Below are positions 1 to 11,700 of a stretch of DNA of 64,000 nucleotides, one piece after another. Position numbers and translations under genes: made by a program. This stretch comes from Haematobia irritans (Eukaryota; Arthropoda; Insecta; Diptera; Muscidae), in NCBI RefSeq assembly GCF_050003625.1, contig NC_134397.1:199074899-199138898 (forward strand). Direction: 5' to 3'. Every line of letters starts with the position of its first letter. Position 1 is the first letter of the stretch. The notes beneath the pieces were generated by a model that was given only the letters and a program-made list of their open reading frames with translations, did not search any database and was not told the DNA's origin.

Positions 1-132
1 TATCTATTAATAATAATAAATAAATGCCAGTTTAAAAACTAAAAATTATAACGAATACTTTAAAGCATAAAATATTTTCTTAATTTCAGGAAAATTGGAA
101 ACCAGAAATGCTAAATCTTTGAAACAAGTCTT

Positions 133-975
133 AGCCACCGTGGTGCAATGGTTAGCATGCCCGCCTTGTATACACAAGGTAGTGGGTTCGATTCCTGCTT
201 CGACCGAACACCAACAAGTTTTTCAGCGGTGGATTATCCCACCTCAGTAATGCTGGTGACAAAAGCTTCTCTAAGTGGTTTCACTGCAATGTGGAACGCC
301 GTTCGAACTCGGCTATAAAAAGGAGGTCCCTTGTCATTGAGCTTAACATGGAATCGGGCAGCACTCAATGATAAGAGAGAAGTTCACCAATGTGGTATCA
401 CAATGCACTGAAAAAATAGTGAACCCACCAGGAAGAAAACTTTTGATTAATTTTAGAAAATTTTGAATATTTTTAGAAATTTTTAACTAAACAGTATTAC
501 AAGCGCTGGCATCGCGCCGATATCACAAAAACAAGTAAATATTTTTCGACAAATTCAAGACAATTTATTAGATATAAATATTTTTTTTACTTTTTAAAGA
601 AAATTTTGTAGTTTGAAGGAAAATTTTGGAGTTGAAAATTGCAAGAATGTCTTTAGTGACATACAAAGTTCATGATGGACGATTTTGTAGTAAAATTTAC
701 AAATATGAAGAAATAATGAACTATTTTATGACAAATACGAATTTAGTAAATCTCTATCCTTAACTTGTGTATAATTTTTTCCCGTCTTTTAGTTTATTTA
801 ACTAACGTACGCAAAAAATTATTAGAGTAAATGAAACTTTCACCAAATATAATAAGTTCATGAACTAAAATATAGTTAAATTGGCTTTAGTGAAATAGTG
901 AGTTCACTTTTTTTTGAGTGTGGACTGAATAGTCTAAGTGAGCCTGATACATCGGGCTGCCACCTAACCTAACCT
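133..975 (+). repeat. tRNA-derived SINE (SINE-1), split by a MITE
   Basis: A copy of the SINE found several times in this window. Its head resembles a tRNA gene, with a box A-like stretch (GTGGTGCAATGGTTAGCATG) and a box B-like stretch (GTGGGTTCGATTCCTGC), the internal promoter of RNA polymerase III. The body carries GCTATAAAAAGGAGG and GAATCGGGCAGCACTCA, and the 3' end is CACCTAACCTAACCT. The left part ends at 405 and the right part resumes at 923; a 515-bp inserted element lies between. About 45 bp of the body around 260 is also missing compared with other copies. Confidence 0.8.
406..920. mobile_element. MITE with 23-bp inverted ends, inside a SINE
   Basis: The element breaks the SINE exactly between CACAATG and GACTGAATAG. 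The left end starts CACTGAAAAAATAGTGAAC and the reverse complement of the right end starts CACTCAAAAAAAAGTGAAC; 20 of the first 23 positions match. Only a TG dinucleotide seems duplicated (404-405 and 921-922), so the superfamily is unclear. There is no coding capacity. A diverged inverted copy lies at 52748-53020, sharing TTTTTTGCGTACGTTAGTTA. Confidence 0.7.
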
Positions 976-2609
976 AGCCTTTACTTGAAGCGTTTTTCTT
1001 AAATCTAAAGGTTCTAAATATCAGTTAATTTTAAGAAGACTACTTTAAGTTAATCATCAAACTTTAATGGAGAGAAAAATGTTTGTAAGATTTGTGTCCT
1101 AATTTTAATGATAAAATTTTTTAAGTAAATATTATAAACTATCTTTTAATTGAAATTGCAAAGTTTTAAAGAAATTTGTCTTTAATATGTCTAAATTGCG
1201 TATCTTAAAATTGAGATGGCATAATCTTATATATTAGGACAATAATTTTTCAGAGTAATTAATTGTGTTTTTAAGACGAAATTTTGGCTGTGCAATAAAT
1301 GTCAATACTTATTATTTATTTATTATAAATAATAATATATTCAAATTCATATTTGAATTTAATTTATAATTCCATTTAGTTAAATTTAAATGTTGTATTA
1401 AAATTTAATGTTATTGTCCCCAACGTTTTATGTGTTTTATACAAGAGAATACCAAATCTATTTATAATATATTTTTTTTCTTCTTTACTCTAAGCTCATT
1501 TTAAGGTCAACCCCTATTGTTAACTCAAATAACATTTGAATAGTCTTATATTTATTATGGCTTCATTTGTGCCGTCAGTGTCATTTCCGGGAAAAAGGAA
1601 AAATAAAACTCATGTACGTAAATGCTTTTCAATGAATTTTTATTCAATTTGCTTTGTCATTTTGTTTTATTTTATATGGTTTTGTTTTTTTGTTTTTTAT
1701 ATAAATACTTAAAATTAATGCAAAATAAATTATGTGATGATACTTTTTGTTGTTGTTGTTTTTTTGATGGCTTATTAGCATAATCTCCCATTCCCTGTTG
1801 GTATTAAGGACTAAATATCAACGCACAGAAAAGAAGGCAAACTCAAAAAAACAACATGGAAATTCATAGTAAGCATAATACGCAAAGTGCTAATACAGAA
1901 CGCTTTAGGCCATATATTCATCCTTAAAGAAATACAACCTGAGTGTGGTACCAGTGTAGTTATATACCGGCTTGATTTTTTTGTTTTTCTTTTAGATTTA
2001 TACAAAAAAAAAAAACAAAGAAATAAAAATAATAATGGCGACTTAAAATTTCTTTTGGATAAACATTTTTTGGTGTTATGAAGGAATTTCACACTTGAAT
2101 TTTTTGTTTTGATGGCTGGAATAATCCCGAAGCGGTATTCTTTTTTGCTGGCCTTGTTAGTCCAAAAATCTAACAGAGCATGAAGAAGAAATAATGCTTA
2201 GGCTTTAAATTTTATGGGATTTCAAATGTATGAACAGTGATGCATGGTGAAGGAATAGCTTTAGGTCCAAAGTTTTCAATAGCCAAGGGTCGTTGGAAAT
2301 GGTTTTTGGGGAATGCATACATATCCCCTAGACCATTCATTTGTGTTTAAGTTAAAGATATTTGGTTTATAGCAAGTGAAAATAAAAAATCTAACTAAAA
2401 TTATGTTGTTACTAAATTCTAAAACTAATCAAAATTTAGTCTTGTTTTTCTAGTTTGTTTTCTAAAGGGAAGGTGGCAGGCGGGCGGTGGAAGAAAGTGG
2501 TGAAGAAGTGAAGAAAACATAGGATAGAGTTTACAGAGTTGGTAGAGTTGAAAAAGGCAGGATTTAAGGGATTTAGATAGACTTAAAGACAATTAGAAAT
2601 TAGAGGTGC
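976..2609. other. AT-rich 3' flank of the 212-residue Osiris gene
   Basis: No convincing gene is seen. The short open frames at 1811-2092 and 1887-2081 overlap on opposite strands and have no recognisable domain. The stretch should include the 3' UTR of the minus-strand Osiris gene. The closest AATAAA I found on the minus strand is at 1639-1644, which would imply a 3' UTR of nearly 1 kb. A purine-rich patch (GGAAGGTGGCAGGCGGGCGG) lies near 2470. Confidence 0.4.
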
Positions 2610-2779
2610 TTAGAAAGGTTGAGCCAAACCGTAGTGGTTGTAGGCCAAATCGGAAGCAGCAGCTTGTCCATTACGATTCCAGTCCGAGTGCACAATTTCG
2701 GCGGCAGGGCTACCGGTAATGTAGGCAGTGGTGATGTGTTCCTTTTTCTTGCCCAATAAATCCTTGAAGAAAGTGGCAC
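2610..2779 (-). CDS. Osiris 212-residue gene, coding exon 3
   Basis: The acceptor is TTTATTTCAG just above 2779; the first two bases complete a Gly codon begun in exon 2. The exon reads ATFFKDLLGKKKEH, then ITTAYITGSPAAEIVHSDW, then the conserved ASDLAYNHYG, and stops at TAA (2612-2610). No other splice phase gives this motif. Confidence 0.88.
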
Positions 2780-5700
2780 CTGAAATAAATAAATAAAGAT
2801 ATAAATAAGTAAATAAAAAATATAATAAAACAAATGAGTAAAGTAGAAAGTCGGGCGGGGCCGACTTTCTACCCCTACTGAATTAGTTTGTAGTGTATCA
2901 GTGGAATAGGTTTGGTAGATAAACCGCATTTCCATATTTAAGAACATTAAGGGGTACATGGTTACGGGAGTTTTATCACAATCTGAACAGAAATGTCTGA
3001 TAGAGCTACATGTAAGCCTAAATACGATCGCCCAATACATGCACATTTGAAATTTGAGCAACATTGGTTCATAAATAAGAGTATTATGGCCAAATTTGGG
3101 AAAATCGAACGGTGCATATATATGGAAGCTATATCTAAATGTAAACCGATTTGGATAATATTTTCCAGTGCAATAGCGAAAGCTGACGAGAGCAGTGATG
3201 CTCTAATAAGAATTTTGTGTAGTGATTGACGCATATATCATACACCTCTGATGAAGCAATTCAAAGAAAATTGCGAAATATTAGGACGGATGAATTGAAA
3301 AGAATAAAAAAAAATAGATCTCAAGCTTGACAAAATAAAGCATTTTTATTAAAACAGAAAAAGATCGAATAAGAAACAAAATAAATCAAATTTTCCAGGT
3401 TTGGTTCATATCACAAAAGGTTACCTTCTGCTAAATTTGAGTAAGATCGGGTACTAAATAGGGCTATTATGGTCAGAAATAAAGTTATAAGGGGTAAATT
3501 TTTGAAAAACGGGTGATACATATATATGGGAGCTATAGCTAAATCTGAATCGATTTGCATTATATTTTGAAGGTTTTGTTGATATTACAGGAGATTATCT
3601 TGTGCTAAATTTGAGTCAGATAGGTTAAGAAATGAGGCTATTATGGTCAGAAATAAAGTTATAAGGGGTAAATTTTTGAAAAACGGGCGATACATATATT
3701 TGAGAGCTATAGATAAAACTTAACCGATTTCGATGATTTTTTGCACAAATAGTAAATGCTGTAGAAAATTAGATTTGGCCAACTTTGATCATATCGGTTG
3801 ATAAATGAGGGACTTATGGCCAAATTTCACAAAATCGGGCGCTACATATATATGGGAGCTATAGCTAAATCTTAACCGATTTCGATGATTTTTCGCGCAT
3901 ATAGTAAGTATTGTAGAAAATTAGATTTGACCAACTTTGAGTAAGATCGGTTAATAAATAAGGGTTTAATTACCAAATTTGTGAAAATCGGGCGCTACAT
4001 ATATATGGGAGCTATAGCTAAATCTTAACCGATTTCAATGAGTTTTTGCAAATATAGTCAATACTATAGAAGATTAGAGTAAGCCAAATTTAAGTAAGAT
4101 CGGTTAATAAATAAGGGTTTTATGACCAAATTTGTGAAAATCGGGCGCTACATATATATGGGAGCTATAGCAAAATCTTAACCGATTTCGATGATTTTTT
4201 GCACATATAGTAAGTACTATAGAAAATTAGATTTGGCCAACTTTGAGTAAGATCGGTTGATAAATGAAGGACTTATGGCCAAATTTGGTAAAATCGGGCG
4301 CTACATATATATGGGAACTATAGCTAAATCTTAACCGATTTCGATGATTTTTTGCACATATAGTAAATACTATAGAAGATTATAGTAAGCCAAATTTAAG
4401 TAAGATCGGTTAATATATAAGGATTTTATGACCAAATTTGTGAAAATCGGGCGATACATATATATGAGAGCTATAGCTAAATCTGAACCGATTTCGATGA
4501 TTTTTTGCACATATAGTAAGTACTATAGAAGATTAGAGTAAGCCAAATTTAAGTAAGATCGGTTAATAAATACGGGTTTTATGACCAAATTTGTGAAAAT
4601 CGGGCGCTACATATAAAGGGTGATTCTTTTGAGGTTAGGATTTTCATGCATTAGTATTTGACAGATCACGTGGGATTTCAGACATGGTGTCAAAGAGAAA
4701 GATGCTCAGTATGCTTTGACATTTCATCGTGAATAGACTTACGATCTGCCACAACGTCGAATTTTCAGTGAATGGGCCCTAGAAAAGTTGGCAGAAAATC
4801 CGCTTTTTTATCGACAAATTTTGTTCAGCGATGAGGCTCATTTCTGGTTGAATGGCTACGTAAATAAGCAAAATTGCCGCATTTGGAGTGAAGAGCAACC
4901 AGAAGCCGTTCAAGAACTGCCCATGCATCCCGAAAAATGCACTGTTTGGTGTGGTTTGTACGCTGGTGGAATCATTGGACCGTATTTTTTCAAAGATGCT
5001 GTTGGACGCAACGTTACGGTGAATGGCGATCGCTATCGTTCGATGCTAACAAACTTTTTGTTGCCAAAAATGGAAGAACTGAACTAGGTTGACATGTGGT
5101 TTCAACAAGATGGCGCTACATGCCACACAGCTCGCGATTCTATGGCCATTTTGAGGGAAAACTTCGGAGAACAATTCATCTCAAGAAATGGACCGGTAAG
5201 TTGGCCACCAAGATCATGCGATTTGACGCCTTTAGACTATTTTTTTGTGGGGCTACGTCAAGTCTAAAGTCTACAGAAATAAGCCAGCAACTATTCCAGC
5301 TTTGGAAGACAACATTTCCGAAGAAATTCGGGCTATTCCGGCCGAAATGCTCGAAAAAGTTGCCCAAAATTGGACTATCCGAATGGACCACCTAAGACGC
5401 AGCCGCGGTCAACATTTAAATGAAATTATCTTCAAAAAGTAAATGTCATGGACCAATCTAACGTTTCAAATAAAGAACCGATGAGATTTTGCAAATTTTA
5501 TGCGTTTTTTTTTTTTAAAAAGTTATCAAGCTCTTAACAAATCACCCGTTATATGGGAGCTACAGCTAAATCTTAACCGATTTCGATGATTTTTTGCACA
5601 TGTAGTCAATACTAGAGAAAATTAGATTTGGCCAACTTTGAGTCAGATCGGATGATAAATGAGGGACTTATGGCCAAATTTGGCAAAATCGGGCGCTACA

Positions 5701-8700
5701 TATATATTGGAGCTATAGCTAAATCTTAACCGATTTCGATGATTTTTTGCACATATAGTAAGTACAATAGAAAATTAGATTTGGCCAACTTTGAGTCAGA
5801 TCGGATGATAAATGAGGGACTTATGGCCAAATTTGACAAAATCGGGCGCTACATATATATGAGAGCTATAGCTAAATCTGAACCGATTTCGATGAGTTTT
5901 TGCACATATAGTAAGTACTACAGAAAATTAGATTTGGCCAACTTTGAGTAAGATCGGTTAATAAATGAGGGTTGTATGACCATAGTACGTACTACAGAAA
6001 ATTAGATTTGGCCAACTTTGAGTAATATCGGTTGATAAATAAGGGTTTAATAACCAAATTTGTGAAAATCGGGCGATACATATATATGGGAGCTATATCC
6101 AAATATGATCTGATTTTTTCCAAATTCAAAAGCGTTCGTCCTTGTGCCAAAAAAAGTCATATAAGAAATTTCATCAAAATCGGTTAATAATTGGGACCGG
6201 AATCCTGTGAACAACAAATACATGGACGGACGGACACCAAGGCTAGATCGACTCAGGAGATGATTCTGAGTCGGTTGGTATATATTTGATGGAGTCTAAA
6301 ATCAATATTTGTGGTAGGCACACTTTTTGGGAGATCAAAGCTTTTATACCCTGACCACCATGTGGTTTTGGGTATAAAAAAAAAATATTAATTAATGACT
6401 AAAAATCCAATTATTATGGAATTATTGTTTGGTATGATGATAGTCTATTGAAAAATATGTAAAAAAATAATTCTCTTTTAACACTTACCGGCGAAGAAGA
6501 GAGCCAAGAGGGAGATGGCCAAACTCTTGAGGGAGATGAACTTGATGATCATGAAGAGAACCTTAACAATAACAGCCTTCTTCAATTTCAAAGCCAAAAG
6601 CAAAGGTACCAACATTTTCTTCATTTTCTTGCTGCGGGGTTCTGGAAGAAATATACAAAATAAATAAAATTACAACTAAATCATTTACGAAAAGAAAGAA
6701 ACAAGTTTCAACACATAATAAAAAGCTACAATTAAATCATAAAGCCTAAAAGTATGCTATAAATTTTATAATAAAATTAAAATTAAAGGAAACGGAAACG
6801 GAAAGAGAGCTTTCTAGTATAAGAGATATATAACATAAGAGAGCAAAGATGAGAAGAATTCAAGCATGGCTTAAATGAAGCTTTCGGTAAACCATAGCTT
6901 TGCCTTAAAAAAGACTTTATATTTTCCAAATAATAATAAAATTAGTTTTCTTAACAGAAACTAGAGGGCATTGACGTTTATTTAATTTTTTTTGTTACTG
7001 AAAATTTGGAGAATTTGATGGATGAACTCCATACAATTTAATGTCAACCCATAACTTAATTTAATGAAAACATTGTCATAATTCACATTAAAAAGTTTTG
7101 CCTTAATAAAGAAAATTTGTTTAAGCTTTATTTGAATACAAATTTTAGGATAACAACAATTCTTTTTATTGTTGTATTTTTTTGTGTGCCTTTTTTCTGA
7201 TTAATCCAAAACAAGCAGACAATATTCGTTTTGAAGGTTGTTGTCACTTTTTGTTTATATTTCATTTTGTCATTGAATTTCGTTTTTCTTTTTCTGAGAC
7301 ATTCAATGTAACATAATCAGCATATTAAAATTTTTTTCGTTAGTCTTAGTGGTATGGTCGTAATTCATTTCATTGTGTTTAATTACATTTTTGGCATATT
7401 TTATGCGTACGTACAGCTGACGTTAAGGAGTTTTATGAGAATAAATTTCACTTTCTATTATATATACGTGACCATGTGAATTTATGCAATATTTAGTTGA
7501 GTTGAGAAGGGGGTCATACAATTTTGTAATATTTTTTTTCGGAATTATTTAATAAAAAATATTTGAGAGGCAATGTGGCGATGGAATGCTTAATTTATTT
7601 GTCTTGTAGATATATATTTAGCCTTGAATGGATATGTGGTACTTAGGAATACAAATTTGTATATGACTATATATATTAGACCGCTAATCATTTAAAAGTA
7701 GCCATAGAAAAAAGACGTACAAAAAATAAAAATAGCAAAAAATTCTAAAGTCCAGAAGAAAATTCTTCCAAGTTCCAATGAGAAGTATGCACAAAAAAAA
7801 AACTAAAAACGTTTTATAGGAAGAATGAACTACGTAGTGCGAAAAAAATTGTACTCCACAGTTTGAGATTTCCACAAAAGTTGGACACCCTCTCAAGAGA
7901 GGAAAAAATAAACTAAAATTAAAGAAAAAAATCATTGGCGCTAAATCATGACCATTTTGACCATACAGTAGTTCATTCTTACTATTTTTGGGATTCGTAG
8001 GAAAATTTTCATAAGCTTTAGGTCATATTGAACTTATATATCTTCGGTCATTGAACTTTATACCCACGTTTAGTTCATAACATGTTTGAGACATAATTAA
8101 GAAACAAGTATATACGTCCGTTAGTTCGGCCAGGCCGAAGCTTATGTACCCTCCACCATGGATTGCGTAGGAACTCTACAATCGAATTACTTGGTTGCGG
8201 TAACACTTGCCGATGGCAAGGTATCTTAAAACTTCCTAACACCGTCTTCTAAATTACAATGTAGTCCATACATAGTACATATTAAACTAAAAAAGGCCGA
8301 TGAAATACATAAATATATAATTAAGTTTAAAGTTTCTATAGAAATAAAATTTTGACAAAATAAAATTTTGACAACATTTTCTATAGAAATAAAATTTGGA
8401 AAAAATTTTCTATAGAAATAAAATTTGGAAAAATTTTTCTATGGAAATAAAATTTTGACAAAATTTTCTATAGAAATAAAATTTTTACAAAATTTTCTAT
8501 ATAAATAAAATTTTGACAAAATTTTCTATAGAAATAAAATTTTTACAAAATTTTCTATAGAAATAACATTTTGACAATGTTTTCCATAAAAATAAAATTT
8601 TGGTAGATTATTTTTGGCTCGACTGGCAACCATGAATATGAACCGATATGGACCAATTTTTGTGTGATTGGGGATCGGCTATATATAACTATAGACCGAT

Positions 8701-11700
8701 ATGGACCAATTTTGGCATGGATATTAGCGGCCTTATACTAACACCACGTTGCTAATTTCAACCGGATCGGATGAATTTTGCTCCTCCTATATAATTTATA
8801 TATAATTATGGACCGATGTGGACCAATTTTTGCATGGTCATTAGAGAACATATACCAATACCATGTACCAAATTTCAGCCGGATCGGATGAATTTTGCTT
8901 CTCTTAGAGGCCCCGCAAGCCAAATCGGGGAATCGGTTTATATGGGGGCTACATATAAATATGGACCGATATGGACCAATTTTTGCATGGTTGTTAGAGA
9001 CCATTTACTAACATCATGTACCAAATTTCAGCCGGATCGGATGAAATTTGCTTCTCTTAGAGCGATCGCAAGGCAAATTTGGGGGTCCGTTTATATGGGG
9101 GCTATACGTAAAAGTGGACCGATATGGACCAATTTTTTCATTGTTGTTAGAGACCATATACTAACACCATGTACCAAATTTCAGCCGGATCGGATTTTGC
9201 TTCTCTTAGAGCAATCGCAAGCCAAATTTTGGGGGTCCGTTTATATGGGGGCTATACGTAAAAGTGGACCGATATGGCCCATTTGCAATACCATCCGACC
9301 TACATCAATAGCAACTACTTGTGCCAAGTTTCAAGTCGATAGCTTGTTTCGTTCGGAAGTTAGCGTGATTTCAACAGACGGACGGACGGACATGCTCAGA
9401 TCGACTCAGAATTTCACCACGACACAGAATATATATACTTTATGGGGTCTTAGAGCAATATTTCGATGTGTTAGAAACGGAATGACAAAGTTAATACACC
9501 CCCTTCCTATGGTGAAGGGTATAAAACACAAGTAAGCAAAGTCAAAAGTCGGGCATGGCCGACTATATTATACCCTGCACCATTTGTACATCCACATTTT
9601 CGATAGCATATCAAATCGATCCAATGTAATGGCTGCTATATATAAAGGTTTATGTTCCTATATACATACATATATTTAAATCTGACCCTATCTGCTCAAC
9701 ATTTGTTAGAGTTCTACAAAATTTATAGACTTTAACTTTAAGTCGGCTAATGCCCTGGGGTGGAACAAACTGCTATAAAAAATCAAATTTGTACCAATTT
9801 TGAGGCAACTTCGCAATATTGTGTTTATGATTTATCGGTCGATAGATATGTATTAGAAGTATAGGCAAATCGGAGTAATTTTTACAAGGTTTCGAAATAG
9901 CAGTGGCAATTTTATAAGGAAAATGTGAGTATTTTGGCCAGTACTGCCTAAATCGTAAAAAAATATATATATGGAAGTTATATCGAAATCTGAACTGATT
10001 TCAACCAAATTTGAAATGCATAGTTACTATATTAATTCTACTCCCTGTGCAAAATTTCACGTAAATCGGATTACAACTTTGACCTTTGTGGTCATATGGC
10101 GGGAAATTGAAGTCGATTGGACTAAAACTGCGACCTAGACTTTTATCGCAAAAAGGTGTTCACAGATAGACGCCTCAGGGACCAATCCTGAGCATTATTG
10201 CCAAAGACACCAGTGTCTATCTCATCTCCTTCTGGGTGTTGCAAACATATGCAATACCCTGTTCCACAGTGTGGCGCAGAGTATAAAAATCCTTGACGCC
10301 AAATCATGGCCATAACCATAAGGTTCTTACTATTTATGTGAATCATAGGAAAAAGTTCATCTGCTTTAGATCATATTGAACTTTTGTATTCTCGGTCATT
10401 GAAGTTTATACCCACGTTTAGTTCATCAAAGGTTTGAGACATACTTAGAAAAAAGGAAAATTTCATTGAGTTGTGGAACCTTTCGCAAAAAATTTTCAGT
10501 GTATATTCATATGTAGTGCGAGATTTTGGTGCCTAATTATTCTGCATAATATTTGAATACATTGATAAATTTTCCAAAATATTAAAGCCAACTACAGTGA
10601 AACCTTTTAAACTTGGACATTATGAAAAGCGTATACCTCCCAAATGTGAACAAAATTAAGGCGATCTTGGGTGACAATTTCACTGTCTTTATGTTTTATG
10701 TAACTTAATTTTGGCATAAGTTATTTCATTCATAAATAATTTCATTATTTTGACTGCAAATCCACCTTATTATACCCTGACTACTCAAAGGATTAAGGTA
10801 TAGGTCCACTGAAATTATTTTTCATTCAATATTGTATAACCTATTTTGTCGGTGTACCATCTGCAGGATGCCCCCAAAATCACTATTCTAAATATCCTTC
10901 AATCAATTTCAAACGATTTGTTAAATTACGCCACAATCCCGTTTAAGGAAACAAATTATTTATTTCTTCCCTTCGAAAAAAACATCCCATTTTTTCTAAC
11001 AAAGATTTTCACTTCACTTTCGTTATTTCCAAAAACCAAACGTAAAACGCCTCAAAATGATTTATTTAAAAAATCTACTCACGTAAAAATTCGAAACATT
11101 TCATTTGCGTGTTATCGTCCACACAGACAACATGCCCATCTTATTGGGCCGTCATAGAAACATTTGTCTAAATAGCTCATTCACCACAATGCACGTACTG
11201 CGAGCGAGTATTTTGTCAATCTTTTGTGGGACACACATCACGATGAAAGTATGCGTATGTATGATGACTTTCCCTTGCTAACGGGAGTGATTTCGACAAT
11301 GGTAATCTTTTAAAGCGGGCACGTATTCCCCGTTGAATTGATGTGCAATTGCTTCCGCCACACTATGATTGTTTGGGTTTGACAATGAAGGCAATCTCCA
11401 AAAAAAAAAAAGAAACAAACTTAAATGGTGGCTAGCTGATGAATGACTTATTTGGAGGATTCGGATTTTCAAATCAATTTTTTATGTAAGAATAATAAGT
11501 TTCTATCTTGGAATAATATAATTTTTGCAAATAGCACAACTCAGTAAAAAAAGCTGTTTAGTTCAGTCGGGCTGAAGGTCATAGCGATGTCTCCATTCCA
11601 AAGTACGCTAAGTCTGAAAAGTTAATTTTACAGGAAACAAGTTCAAAGTTTCTCAAAAACCGAATAAGATATAAATTCACTGTTTTCGGTCTTAAAATCA

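Larger units (their letters stand above)
2990..6110 (+). repeat. 153-bp tandem array of the type 3 HINE
   Basis: The unit contains ATCGGGCGCTACATATATAT, GGGAGCTATAGCTAAATCTT, AACCGATTTCGATGATTTTT and TGAGTAAGATCGGTTGATAA. Unit starts (ATCGGGCG) at 3834, 3987, 4140 and 4293 are exactly 153 bp apart. The array continues on both sides of the inserted mariner-like element. Confidence 0.9.
2831..6376 (+). mobile_element. HINE type 3 (INE-1-like non-autonomous Helentron relative)
   Basis: The head at 2831 contains GTCGGGCGGGGCCGAC, which can fold as a hairpin. The tail is GGACGGACGGACACCAAGGC, TCGACTCAGGAGATGATTCT and finally TGTGGTTTTGGGTATAAAA at 6376. The middle is a 153-bp tandem array. Drosophila INE-1/DINE-1 has the same layout and shares the GGACGGAC and TCGACTCAG-type motifs and the GGGTATAA end. 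It lies entirely within intron 2 of the 212-residue Osiris gene, same direction as + strand, and is itself interrupted by a mariner-like element at 4616-5549. Confidence 0.75.

Noticed and set aside
2600..3064. 154-codon minus-strand frame at the 3' end of the 212-residue Osiris gene
   Set aside because: It overlaps exon 3 in another frame and runs through intron and HINE head; the spliced frame ending AAASDLAYNHYG is the real one.
8816..9535. 239-codon open frame
   Set aside because: It runs through the 153-bp array and the tail of a HINE; same origin as the frame above.
10846..11157. 103-codon open frame in intron 1 of the 212-residue Osiris gene
   Set aside because: No domain, signal peptide or splice support; AT-rich chance frame.
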